This document shows, piece by piece, positions 46,801 through 57,935 of a stretch of DNA of 64,000 nucleotides (position 1 is its first letter; the number at the start of each line of letters is the position of its first letter). The stretch covers positions 17,855,119-17,919,118 of the forward strand of contig CM056550.1 of NCBI GenBank assembly GCA_029721515.1, read 5' to 3'. Source of the stretch: Synanceia verrucosa. Lineage: Eukaryota > Chordata > Actinopteri > Perciformes > Synanceiidae. The notes beneath the pieces are model-generated. The model was not told the origin of the DNA. It searched no databases and saw only the letters and a program-made list of their open reading frames with translations. A program made the position numbers and the translations under genes.

Positions 46801-49800
46801 CAGAAAATATTCACATTGAAGAAGTTGGAATCAGAGATTTTTGTCTTCTTTTTCGTTTAAAAAAATACTGAAACCAATTAATCAATTATCCCAAAAAATT
46901 AGAGATTAATTTAATAATTGGCAAGTGATTAATCATTGCACTCTTGTTTGTTCACCAGCTGCTACAGGGATTTTTTTCAGCTTTTTTCTTTTCTTTTTTT
47001 TTTTTTAATAAAACCTAAAATAAAGCCAGCTTTATCCCTTCACCTGAAGGAGCTGGATGCTGTCTTTCATCGTGAACACTTCCCTTTCTTGTTCTCTGAG
47101 TTTGGAATTCAGCCTAAAACGCACAAAAAGAAAAACGGCTGTTAGTGACCAGAAAACGTGACGTAACAAGTTAATGCAGAAATAAAACGTGACTCACACG
47201 GAAACCTCCACACTCTGAGCATCCAGCTTCCCTCTCAGCTCCTCACGCACTTCTTTCAGCTGGTTGACCTTCTTCACAGCTCGCTCCAGCTTCTCCTGAG
47301 AAACGTTTTAACAGCTGATAAATAACATGATGACGTTATCAGAGGCGATGACGCTTAAAGAGGTGAAAAGATTTTACCTCCTTTTGTCTGGAAGCTTCGT
47401 CACGTTGCTCCTGGTAGGAACACCAACGTTACTTTTGACAGTCAAACACGATTTCACACATTAGAAAAACAACAAACCTTTAAAGTGTCCGTTTCTTTCT
47501 CCTGTTGCTGTAAGATGCTTTTCAGGTTTTCATTTTCTTCCTTCATTTGATCCATTTCTTTGAGCAGTTCATACATTTCTTTCTCCTTCTGTTCTTTCTG
47601 CCCCTGAGGAAACAAATCACACTGTGTCAAATATCAAAGTCCAGTTGATCTAGTTTCTCTCTCTATTGAACAATCAGCACATGTTGATCATCTTTACTGA
47701 CCTTCAGGCTGGCGGCTTCTTGCTGTTCCTGCTGCAGGTCATTTTTTAAGGTCTCCTTTTCCTCCCTCATCTGATCCAGCTCTCTCTGCAGTTCAGCCTT
47801 CTCTCGAACGCTCTGTTCGACCTGCTCCTGGGTCCAACAAACAAACACATCAAATCAATAATAAGCTTTGTTTACTTTTGCCTTCAGACTGTTTTCATCG
47901 GTGCTAAAAGAAGCACTCTAATCCTGCGCTTAAAATAAACGTAAAGACAGTCTGAAAACACACTGCTGTGTCTGTAGAGGAATAAAGCACATTTTCAGTA
48001 AATAAAAAAACAAATCCTGCTGAATTAGATGATGTCAAAATGTTTTGTTTTATCCATAAAAAATCTGTATTGTGCAGTGTCTCTGCACTCTATAAATAAA
48101 ATGTATTATTATTATTATAAATAATCTCTTATGAGTTCAAATATTTGATTCTTTCAATTCAAAAGGTTAATTAAATAAGAGTAAAGCAGTATTACAGACA
48201 AAATGTACTGAAAAGTGGTTCCTTACAATATTATTAATATACAGAATAATAATATTATTTTGTTTTTATGACTAACAAATACATGTAAGCATATTTCAAT
48301 GTTGTGGCTCATCAATGTGGAGACAATTTGAGATAATTTGTACATTACTGGAAGATTATAATACTGTAACCATAAAACATGTCTACCAAAGAATGTATTA
48401 TGACATTTTTGGGTCTTAAATTATATCTGTTGAGGTCTTAAAAAGCATTAAATTTGACTTTTAAAATGGTGCAAGAACTCTGATAAAGTTGTTTAAAATG
48501 TAATGCTCATTTGAAGTATGTCAGTACAGTACTTGAGTAAATGTACTCAGTTACATGCCATCACTGGTTTTCATCACATCACAGTTGTGTCTTTTACACA
48601 GAGCTCAAGAAGCCGACAGCAAGCTAAAAAATACCAGATGTAAGTATTTCCACATCAGTCTCTTGTTGTCTGATTAAACACACAGAAGAACATTACTGAT
48701 GATGTGTTGAGCTGCTGAAGAGTCACTTTCCTCATACCTGTGTTGTGATGACCAGCAGGTCGTCATCCGGGCTGCTCTCCATCATTTGCTCCGACGGGTT
48801 TTTGAAACAGAAAGGAGTGCTGGCGCCGCGGACTTGACCAGTGCTGTCGACGTAGCAGAACTGGTAGAAGTCGATCTCATCTTTAGGCAGGTAGTACTCT
48901 GACGGGACGGAAACAGTAAGAGTGACTCAGCAGAAACAACATTATAGTGAAGTACTGCTAAACAGAGCTGCTGCTGCTGGAGATTATTTCATGTGTCGAT
49001 TATCAGAAAAGCTTCGACAAGTGTCTGTTGTAATTACTTAAAACTCAACATTATGACTGAACGCTGCTGGTCAACAATCCAAAACCCCAAAATATTCTGT
49101 TTACAATTATATAAGACAGTAAATCCTCTCATTTGGGAGGAAAAATTAGATTAACTTATAAGAACAACTTAGTATCAAAATTGTTCCTTCCTGACTTATT
49201 TTTTGGTGATAGACTAAACTGATAAATAACTATGGCTGTCCAAATTACAAAAGTATTTCAACGGCCAATATTTTTTGTTCTTGTCAATGTCACAGGAAAT
49301 AGTCATAGAAATAATAACTTTATTATTGTTGTTTAGGATGGAGGATCAATAGGATCAATACAGTAATAAATACACAAAAAAATTACACAAAATTCTGTTC
49401 ATTTTAAGTCAAATGTTTGCTATTGTTTCAGCTTTTGCCGCTAAAAGATAAAATATATTTCTGTTACACAACATTATGTTTATTTTTTCTGGCTTTCTTG
49501 AAAATTTGAGGATGATATTATTGATTTAAGGTGTCTAAAATGTTGGGAACCACAGGTCTGAAACTGTAAATATATGAGCTGAGAGCAACTCAACAGTAGA
49601 TTTATGTCAAGAACAGACTTCATAGCAGCTCATAAAAACAGATTTGAGAGATGGAAGCACTGATTTTGTTTACACGTGAGACACTCAGAGTGTTCAGAGA
49701 GTGTACATTACAAACATGACTGAGCTTTATCACCCTGCAGGAAGGTGAAACCGTTCCTTACCTTTAAAAACAGCTTGCCTGGCACATTCTGGGCGCACCA

Positions 49801-50669
49801 CATCCAGACACGGCTCCACCCACACAAAGGTGTGATAATCCTTTGTCGTGCTCCACCCGACCTGCACGACAAAGGATCGGACAAAACCCAAGAAACGCAT
49901 CCTTTAATGCACCATGATAACGTTAATTATTATTTTGAGACGCCAAATCATAATTTTGGTAAAGTTAACAAGTAAATAAGTTCAGTAAATATTGAGATAC
50001 TTAGTCATGATTTTATGACACAGTCAAATCTCAAGATATTAAGTAAGTATTTTGCTTTACTAAGTCATTATTGTGATTCAGTCATTACATTGACACAGCT
50101 TACCATAATTTTGAGATATCAAGTCTTCATTTTATGACACAAATTATTACATCATTATGATCATTATTTAATGACACAAAGTCATATTGTGAGATGCTGA
50201 CTTCTTATCTTGCTATATTCAGGTATTATTTTTGAGATACTTCATCATTGATCATATTTTGCAGCACATTATTGTGAGATATTTTTCCTTTATTCAGTCA
50301 TTATTTTTGAGCTACTTGCGCTTTATACTGACAAAGTTTATCATAATTTTGAGATACTGAATATGGAATATTTTGCTTTATTCAGTCATTATGTGTAGAG
50401 TCTGTCAATCTAATGACTTAAATGACCCTTGTCATCTTATTTTTTCTTCTACTGGAGGAAGCAGAGCCCATTCAAAGCTCTTTATTTAGATCCTGGCTGG
50501 TTTTGCTCACCTTGAAAATGCCCACCCAGTCCCGGGGGTTGGGCTGCAGGGTGGCGCTGAGGCTGTAGCGGCAGGTGACGGGGCCTGACGGGGGGTAAGA
50601 GTGCGGGATGTCGGTGAACACCACCTGGGAGAAGGTGTGTGCTGTGTCCGCCTCTCTGGAGCTGTCCAT
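43866..50669 (-). CDS. calcoco2: CALCOCO2/NDP52-type selective autophagy receptor
   Basis: Fourteen coding exons: 50511-50669, 49762-49861, 48738-48898, 47702-47827, 47478-47603, 47378-47410, 47198-47295, 47044-47113, 46383-46538, 46120-46308, 45024-45140, 44805-44955, 44225-44253 and 43866-44027. They total 1677 nt and 558 aa. Residues about 12-120 form a SKICH domain (VVFTDIPHSYPPSGPVTCRYSL, shown here only in part by VVFTDIPHSYPPSG; GWSTTKDYHTFVW; DEIDFYQFCYVDSTGQVRGA). It is followed by an acidic non-canonical LC3-interacting motif (DDDLLVITT, ending at residue 139). A long coiled coil follows (about 141-470). The C-terminus has two zinc fingers: CRHCQESF and CPFCTMICDGMDQSVFEDHV, ending in YGHEL. 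NDP52 recruits LC3/GABARAP to ubiquitin- and galectin-marked cargo in the cytosol. TAX1BP1 is the paralogue alternative. The ttll6 and snf8 neighbours favour calcoco2. The protein is longer than human NDP52 (446 aa), partly through a duplicated coil exon. Confidence 0.9.
45303..48480. repeat. Inverted repeat pair in calcoco2 introns (45303-45385 and 48394-48480)
   Basis: The reverse complement of the left arm and the right arm share, in order, ACATTTTT, TCTTAAATTATAT, TGTTGAGGT, TTAAAAAG, ATTAAAT and TTAAAATGGTGCAAGA. They are two copies of one dispersed fish repeat in opposite orientation, flanking exons 46120-46308 to 47702-47827. Confidence 0.65.
46594..46945. repeat. MITE-like element in a calcoco2 intron
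   Basis: The left end is AGAGCTGCAGCAATTAATC and the right end is GATTAATCATTGCACTCTT. These are imperfect inverted repeats of each other about 350 bp apart. The interior contains AAATATTCACATTGAAGAAG and AACCAATTAATCAATTAT. Other copies are at 41848 and 48975. Confidence 0.55.
48975..49250. repeat. Diverged copy of the MITE-like element in calcoco2 intron 2
   Basis: It carries GGTCAACAATCCAAAACCCC, AAAATATTCTGTTTACAATT and terminal ATTATTTCATGTG-type words like the interior of the 46594 element, but its ends are eroded. Confidence 0.4.
49975..50400. repeat. Degenerate minisatellite in calcoco2 intron 1
   Basis: At least eight imperfect repeats of a unit built from TTTTGAGATACT, AGTCATTATTT and ATGACACA(AA)GT words, spaced roughly 40-60 bp apart. 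It is low-GC and diverged, with no coding potential. Confidence 0.6.
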
Positions 50670-50674
50670 GCTCA

Positions 50675-51170
50675 GCTGCAGCCAGTAAACACAGACATGA
50701 AACCCATCATGAGCCTGACTGATGCTCGCAGGTGTTTTCACAGTCTTCCTTCTTCCTGTTGTTGTTTCTCCTACAATCTAGTTTCACTTCTTTCCACAGT
50801 GACTACGCATTAATAATTAACTCAAAAACACTTTTCCCAGCGCTGAAAACTACCTGACGTCACATTAAAAGCAGTCCCCTCTCCCCGGATATGACATTTA
50901 ATCAGGTGGATAAACTTTTAAGAGGCTGTTAGCTTGATTAAAACGTAAAAATAAAGAAACCTGAAAGTTAGCTAGCCAAAAAAGACCACACCCGAAACAT
51001 TATGTAAGGTTTACTTTGATACACAGAACAGTTTTCACTACAATAAGTCTTCACAAACATATATTTTTGATGATATTTTCGGGTAAGCACATCAAACTTA
51101 CATGTTAGCTGTCACTTGTCACAACACCGACTTCAACCGTCAGCTCCACTGGTCGGAAACAACCCCTGTG
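50675..51170 (-). promoter_or_regulatory. calcoco2: calcoco2 5'UTR intron and probable promoter
   Basis: An acceptor (TACTGGCTGCAG) opens the first coding exon at 50675, six nucleotides before the ATG. A minus-strand donor AACAT|GTAAGTTT at 51103 could close a non-coding first exon. GTTAGC words lie at 50928, 50966 and 51105. The start of transcription is not fixed. Confidence 0.4.
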
Positions 51171-51965
51171 CTGCATTCAAGTGATCCTCGGACATTTGTT
51201 ATCAAAACTTGCTCCTAAATACGACATAACATTAAAGGCACGCAAAGTAGTCCTTTTTTTTGACAAATATCCAAGGATTTATTAAATTAATAATGATATA
51301 ATTATATACCTTACAAAACTGATGGGTAAAAAATACTTAGCAGACACATTATAAACTTTTAGCACAAAAACAAAGGCTCCAAATCAAAGCGTCTTATTTC
51401 CGATTACTTAGAATGCATTAGTTGTTACGTTGTAGGCAGGCTCCTGTGCTGAATTGTGGGAAATGTATGCCATTTCGTTTTCTTCCTTTATCCTGCATTG
51501 AGACGTACAAACACAAGAGGGAGCCAATCCCTTTCTGTCTGTTTTGAACAGAAACCCGCTTATAATTGTAACACAGTCAACGTTTATATTAGGATAAACC
51601 TCTGTGTTCTGTTGGTTGAATTTTTGCTTATTAGTTGTGCATGACAAGCTTAATATATCAACCATACTACACAATTTGGGCACTTTTACATTCATATTAA
51701 TATTACTTTAACATTGCCAAAAACCGAATCCAAGTTTGCTGCCCTCATCATTTCTTGCACATTGTTAATATTGTATTAATGTTAGTTAATTAAAGGCAAC
51801 TGAAACTAAAATTATAAAATTTAAATGAGCTGAAGTGCAATTGCAATGGCCAATAATAATCTATCATTAAAATTAGGACATCTAGACATTGCTCAGTGAT
51901 TCTGTGTTTTGTTTTAATGTGTTTTGTGTTAAAATGAATAACATTGTTGTGTTTTGGGATCTCAC

Positions 51966-52051
51966 CTTCATTATGTCCTCACATGCAGAGCACAGCATCT
52001 CTATCTCTGCAGCCAGATCCAGAGCCTCCTGTAGTGACTTTAATCTGAGTC
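51966..52051 (-). other. Orphan coding-like exon upstream of calcoco2
   Basis: The minus strand has a candidate acceptor (GCTGACCAG), an open 28-codon frame reading LRLKSLQEALDLAAEIEMLC then SACEDIMK, and a clean donor AATGAAG|GTGAGATC. The amphipathic helical pattern looks like real protein. Its 3' phase (0) matches the acceptor of the first calcoco2 coding exon, so it could extend that protein or belong to a small separate gene. I found no partner exon with an ATG. Confidence 0.3.
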
Positions 52052-52212
52052 CTGGTCAGCTGCTCGTTGAATGACGCACGTGTTTCCTAGAAGCTTAGTT
52101 GGAGCGATGCATCATAAGTTGCATCGGAAAGTTGTGTCTTTCAAACGAATAGCATGGAGCTGTCGTTGAAGGTTCGTTTTGGGATAGAGTGTAAAAAGAA
52201 AGTTCGTTCAGG

Positions 52213-52220
52213 TGACGTCA
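52213..52220. promoter_or_regulatory. Consensus CRE between calcoco2 and ttll6
   Basis: A perfect TGACGTCA in the divergent interval. Which gene it would serve is unknown. Confidence 0.35.
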
Positions 52221-52426
52221 TGTCTTTTTCTTCTTCTTCTTTTTGGGGCTTGAAATGTCAGGATTGGGCACCCTGTGATGCATGATCCCCACCTACAGCA
52301 TGAATGAAGGATGTCACTTTAACTTTCACCTCACAGTTGAGGTGAAAAGATGCAAGTTATGTTTTAAAAACAAATGTTTGTGTAGCCCGAGAAGTTTCAG
52401 ATTAACCTACAACTTTGATACAACTA

Positions 52427-52480
52427 ATAGATAGATAGATAGATAAATACTTTATTCGTCTCACAGAGAAATTCACAGTT
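52427..52480 (+). repeat. (GATA)n plus retroelement-tail-like sequence
   Basis: A GATA run is followed by AATACTTTATTCGTCTCAC and AGAGAAATTCACAG, the arrangement seen at the 3' end of many fish retroelements (TACTTTATTxATCCC ... GGGAAATTC). The body extending right is undefined. Confidence 0.5.
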
Positions 52481-52499
52481 CCAGCGGCTTGAAAGATGG

Positions 52500-53180
52500 A
52501 AACACATAGGGACATGCAGGGGTCAGGAGGATAAAAAAAATAAAAATGACATATAAAGTACCAAAATATATACTATAATAGAGACATAAGAGGTATGCAA
52601 GGTGCAGATTATTATAAAATATGATAATAGATAATAATATGAGGTGTATTTTTGATGGACTATGAGATAAAAAGAAAAACAGAAATATAAAAGTCTGACA
52701 GTTACAGTGCAGTTGCAAATGGCAGTGAGTAACATACATTTACACATTAGATTTTTAATTGGAAAATAAGTAATCATTAAAGCAGTCCAACTGAATAAGG
52801 AAGTGACCAAAACAAGTGATGTTAAAGCTTAAAAAAAAATGCAAAAACACAACTCGGTAATCGATTACCATGTCAGACATTTTACTAATTTTTATCTTAT
52901 CTGCCTGCAAAAGTAAAATATCTAATCGCCCTCCGGAGGAATTGAACCCATGTCTGTTGACATAGTAAAGTGTTCATGGTCGAATCCCTGTCCTATCCCA
53001 CCACGGTGTGTCATAGAAGCTGTAGGCAGGTATTTATAGGCTAGATGTCCATATTTGTATGTTCAATCTATTAATTATATGTCAGAAACTGCAGTCAGTG
53101 GTTGTTCAATGAGTAGGGAACATGATCATGTTGACAAATATTTCCCAAAGCTGCTGAAGATGGCTTAATGAAAATAAAGC
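52500..53180. other. Intergenic between calcoco2 and ttll6
   Basis: AT-rich, with no gene or clear regulatory block. GAGGAATTGAACCCATG near 52937 resembles the B-box-like part of tRNA-derived repeats, but no tRNA or complete SINE can be drawn. Confidence 0.4.
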
Positions 53181-53199
53181 TACGTTTCTGTCGTTGACA

Positions 53200-53562
53200 C
53201 GCTTTGAGCAACGAATGCATCCGAGTGCTCTCCGAACACTTCCGAAACATCTGGAAACTGTGTGGCTCGGACCACGGAAGTTCAAACGTGGTTCCAACTT
53301 ACAGAGTGTGACGGTAGTTGGAGATTTTTGGGAAACGGTAGAACAGAGGAAGTTTGGTCACGCTAGCTACCGTCCTTATTTGGAAAACGTACCGCTGGAG
53401 TTCATTCATGTTTACATTTGGAGATTACGTCTCCATCCTGCGTCAAGCCAAGTAAACCACCACCATAACAACACCACCATCACCACAACAACAACAACAA
53501 CAACAACACCAGCAGCAGCAGCACGACACAAGGCTGCTGACCGGGAACCAGAGGACACACCG
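53200..53562 (+). other. ttll6: Candidate ttll6 non-coding exon 1 with CAA/CAG repeats
   Basis: A GC-richer stretch ends at the donor GACACACCG|GTAATGTC. It holds (CAA)n followed by (CAG)4 at about 53485-53522. GTTAGC/GCTAGC words follow at 53666-53715. The 5' limit is uncertain. 53563-54991 is then intron without other features. Confidence 0.4.
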
Positions 53563-54991
53563 GTAATGTCACGTTTATGGCGGTTTCAGTCGTTTAAAAG
53601 TTGACCGTTTGTTGAGCCGGTAGTCAGCGTTCCGTTACCATAGCAACAACACAGCGTAACATATAGGCGGTTAGCATATAGCTAGCTACAAGTTATGCTG
53701 TTAGCTAACAGTGTTAAAGGGCACTGACCCGTTCAAACAGTGTTTGTTGTTTAAGGGGATTTATGCGCTGATCAGGTAAAATAAAAAATACATAAGATAT
53801 GTTTTACTTTTTAATTCGACGCCAAAAACTCATTAAGCTAACTCAATTAGCTAACTGACATGACCAACACTTGGTTCCCCATCTAGTTGCACATTTTCTC
53901 CACCTTCTTTCTTTCCTGGCAAGACTTTAGGCATGATCAGTTTGTTAATAATGTGTCTCCAGCAGGTGTTAACACCTGGAAAAAAATGGCAGGTGCTGAT
54001 CTTGTCGAGCAGAATTTGAAAGCTAATCACCAGTTTGATTCAATTCACAAAGCTGTACTTATTTACAGACTGTTGTCTTTGTCTTTTTTAACAACACACC
54101 TGGGACACTATTTAGTCATTCATAATAGAAAATGCCCTCCGGCTTTTAATATCTCTTTAAAGATACACCATTGTCGCATTAAATTATAATTGCCCTGCTC
54201 TGTAATTGTATGAGAGCTCCTGTTGTCCATGTTTCTCTCTCATACACACTTAAACAAAGGGTTTGCACTCATATAAATGCACATACAATCATGTCTTGTC
54301 AATTGAGCCGCCTACATCAGCACTGTAGAGCATCAGCAGGAAGATAAAACCTAAATAAGTGAGTGTGGAAGAGGGTAGGATGTCAACAGATGATTAATTA
54401 ATGTTGAGTGACTGATTGATCAAGAAATAGTTTCAGCACTATCAAGACTGTAGCTTGATCACGGTTTTTGCCATCCTGTGTTGTCCTACCACATTACCTG
54501 ATTGATACCTGGTTGGCTGTCATGGCGACTAGGAAACATGTTTGCCAGTTTGTTAACTTTCTTTTTCTTCTTTGACCAGCATTTCCTCCTCACGTGCTCC
54601 ATTTTTAATGTCTTCAATGGAAGGCTAAGCTTCAACTGAAGGTTCTCTGTTTCATCTTGGCCAACAGGATGGATGTCCAGCCTGTTCACTCACACCACAC
54701 ACTGCCACAGCACATTTCAGCACAGATTTAAACCTAACAACTCGAGGCGCTGATGAACACTTCTCCTATTGCAGTGTGCAAATATCAGGGATTATCCCCT
54801 CTCCTCTCGCTCCCTGCTGAGAGCTCCTGCTCATTTTCTCTCCATCATGTCAGGAGGGATCAGGTGTTTGTCCCCACAATTTCTAATTGGTCACCAGATC
54901 CACCGCTGGGCCGTTGCTTGAGTGTGTAAGTCAATCTGAGCTGAGCCATCCTTGTGATGATACAAATCTACTCTCTCTTTTCTTTTTTCAG

Positions 54992-55161
54992 AGGCAGATG
55001 GTGAGATGTGGCTCACTGGTTTGTCTGCTGAGGAAAGTGACGGCGTCTTAAAGGGCTCTTGAAGCGAATACTTGCGTGTCAAAGGAGCGTGGAGGCAGAC
55101 GGACGGACAGGCAGCATCTTCCAACACCTTTGTCCTCACAAATGTAGGCTTAACTGTGCAG
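54992..55161 (+). other. ttll6: Candidate ttll6 non-coding exon 2
   Basis: A strong acceptor (CTCTCTTTTCTTTTTTCAG) and donor (CTGTGCAG|GTGAGTAA) bound 170 nt in which every forward frame closes. A 5'UTR exon fits best. Confidence 0.5.
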
Positions 55162-57934
55162 GTGAGTAACAAAAACATAAAAATAAAGTTACTCAGCTGC
55201 CAGTTTATGAGGTACAGATAGCTGAAACTGAACATTATAACCTTCAGGACAAGATGATGATGATTTTTTTGCATTAGACTGTCAGTTTTGTGGAGTGAAG
55301 CCAATAAACCAGCATGTCTCATAATAATCGATTAGTTAACAGAAAATTAGCTCATATTAATTTATCTATATATATAATAACGTCTAATTTGTGTTCTGCT
55401 GCCCCTCAAATGTGCAAAGAGTTGCTTCCTGTTTCCTATTAGTGCAAATTAGGCACCTTTTTATGCAGAATATAAAGGTTTGTTTGTCTTCCTGTTAAAT
55501 TGACTCTGTCTGTTGACAGTTTATGACAGAGGCTTAATAGACCTGTTCAGCCATCTTCATTCCAACTCATTACCACAAGTATTACATTTCTTTAATTTGT
55601 AGCCAAAATAATGACTTAAGCTGAAATTTGCCTCATTTTTGACCAAAAAAAACCATATTTGAATTAATTTTGCTCTATTTGAGATCAGAGAATGTACAAA
55701 TTAGAAAAGGATGTAACTGTTCAGTCAGAATACTGTTTTGAAAGCATTTTGTAATGGCAGGACACATTGACATGTTTTTTTTTTAATTCCTCCTGGGTCA
55801 AATTGACCCAAAGACAATTCGAGGGTTATGTAGATATGTTTAAAGTTCCCAGTGCGTCCCCTCTGAACATTTTACTGTTCAGTGCTGCAGTTTGTTTGTT
55901 AGTATTTAAAGGAAACAATAGTAAGAGCTGGCCTGGCATGTCAAGGTGTATGTAGTGACAGGGAGCAGTTAACTAAGTCATTGTTGGTGGAGGACAGGTC
56001 ATACAAAAGGTGGTATCCATGAGCGTGATGTTGCTGCACCTTGGACCTTGGAGAAATCTTTGCGGGGCTGTAACTGTACCCGGGCTGAGGTCAGCGGGGC
56101 GTCTCGGCTCGGCGTGAAGCTCACGGTTCAGGGCCAGGATTATCCAGATCATTGGATCAGAATACTGTTACCGAGCACCGTAACCTCCCACAGTGGACCC
56201 GCGATGTCCCTCCTGACCGCCACCTCGATCACAACCATTACCACAAATTAATTTGACCTCACCTTCAACCCTACAAGACATCAGATAGGAGGTTGAGGCC
56301 AACAGATGAGGCGTTTTTTTTTTTTTAACTGCAGCGCTCATGTCGGCATGCAGACAACAGATGAAGAGCATTAAACATCCCTGAAGTTTATTTCCGTAAA
56401 CTTTAGATTTTTAGTCATGCTGGAGGCAGCTCCCTCTCTCAGTGGATCACAGTTTATCACTGTGGTCCAGACTATCAGCTGGATTGTCACTAATATATTC
56501 ACAGACATTCATGGTCCCCAGAAGGTGAATCTCAGTGAAGTTAATGATCCTTTGATCTTCCCTCTAGCTCCACCATGAGGTCCATATTTCTGGTTTAGAA
56601 TGAAATATCTCAACAAATGTTTAATGGCTTGCAGTGAGACTGTTACACATATTTATGACTACATTTAGTTCAAGAATTAGTCCCAGAGTTCCAAATCACT
56701 AAATGCTTCTTAGTATATGCTAGGAGTCACTATGCAAAGAAATCAACAACAACCACTTGATCCTAACAGAAAGTGACTCTTTGACTTTGGAAAGTTACAA
56801 ATAGAAAGAAATAAGTCTTGATTGATGTCTTGTTTTTGTTTTATAAGATCACTCTGGAGCCGTTTCAACACCATCCACTATTTAACTCCTCCATTTCATT
56901 TGTGCATTGCTCATTGGGAGAGTATCCATGAACAAAAAATAAATAAATTAAAAGGTATTGGTTTTGCTTCCTGTTTGGTGTGATGAGGCTGAGAAGTTGC
57001 ATTCATCTTATTGATGAAAGTGCACTTCACTTATGATAAAAAGGGATCAGTCACTTCACTGGTGTCACATTTTAAAAATGCTTTTTGCTGCAGACACTAT
57101 TCTAGGGAGTGTCAGGAAATGGGAAGGTTTTTGGGAAGATGCTGGTCCATAAAATACCAAAGACACAATGTCATTCTGTGTTTCACAAACCTGACATGAA
57201 AAGTACACAACATGAGGAGCGGTTTGTGATTATAAGTGAAAAATGGAGAAAATGGACTGCTTATAAAAGCCATCATAAGGACACTAGCATGTAAAGCAGA
57301 ATTAAAAAAAGAAATATACTTTTAATGGCTAAATACAATATATAGACAATGGATATGACTTATAAGTTATGAAGTATGAAAATAGTGCAAATTAGTAATT
57401 AGCGATTATACAGCTGTTTGTAATCAGTCAGCCAGTGGTGCAGATGTTATGAAGTCTTATTGCTGTCATGACTGAAAAGGTTGTGATATTTTAATTTGTG
57501 TCAGTACATCGGTTACTTCACTGACTTCTCTTGGTGTCTCTTTTATACCCAGACTATGAAAAGCATGAAAATTAAAGTCATGGCTGCCGTTAACCCCCCC
57601 CTCGCTCTTGTTGCACTCACTGTTGGTATCCGTCCTGCCACAATAACTCTTGAATGGTGGAGTGTGACAGTGTGCCGACAACCAGAGCACTCACCTGATG
57701 AGAGAAATGGAAACGGAAACATGAGTCCATGCTGGCGCTTACAGCATGTTCTTTGTTCTGTTTGATTGAATTTCATTGTGAGGCTGTGCTGCACATCCCA
57801 TTAACAGCCTGCCAGGGTAAACGAGCGTCAAATACGGAACAGCATCATTTGTTTTTGTTTTGCTGTGTGTCACATAATATAAAGCTTTTTTTTTGCACTG
57901 GCTCACAGTCAAATTGTTGTTTGTGCACATCCAG
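55162..57934 (+). other. ttll6 5' intron, 2.8 kb
   Basis: AT-rich apart from a GC-rich island at 56040-56260 with a 67-codon open frame (discussed in findings). No exon with good splice sites was found. Confidence 0.4.
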
Positions 57935-57935
57935 G

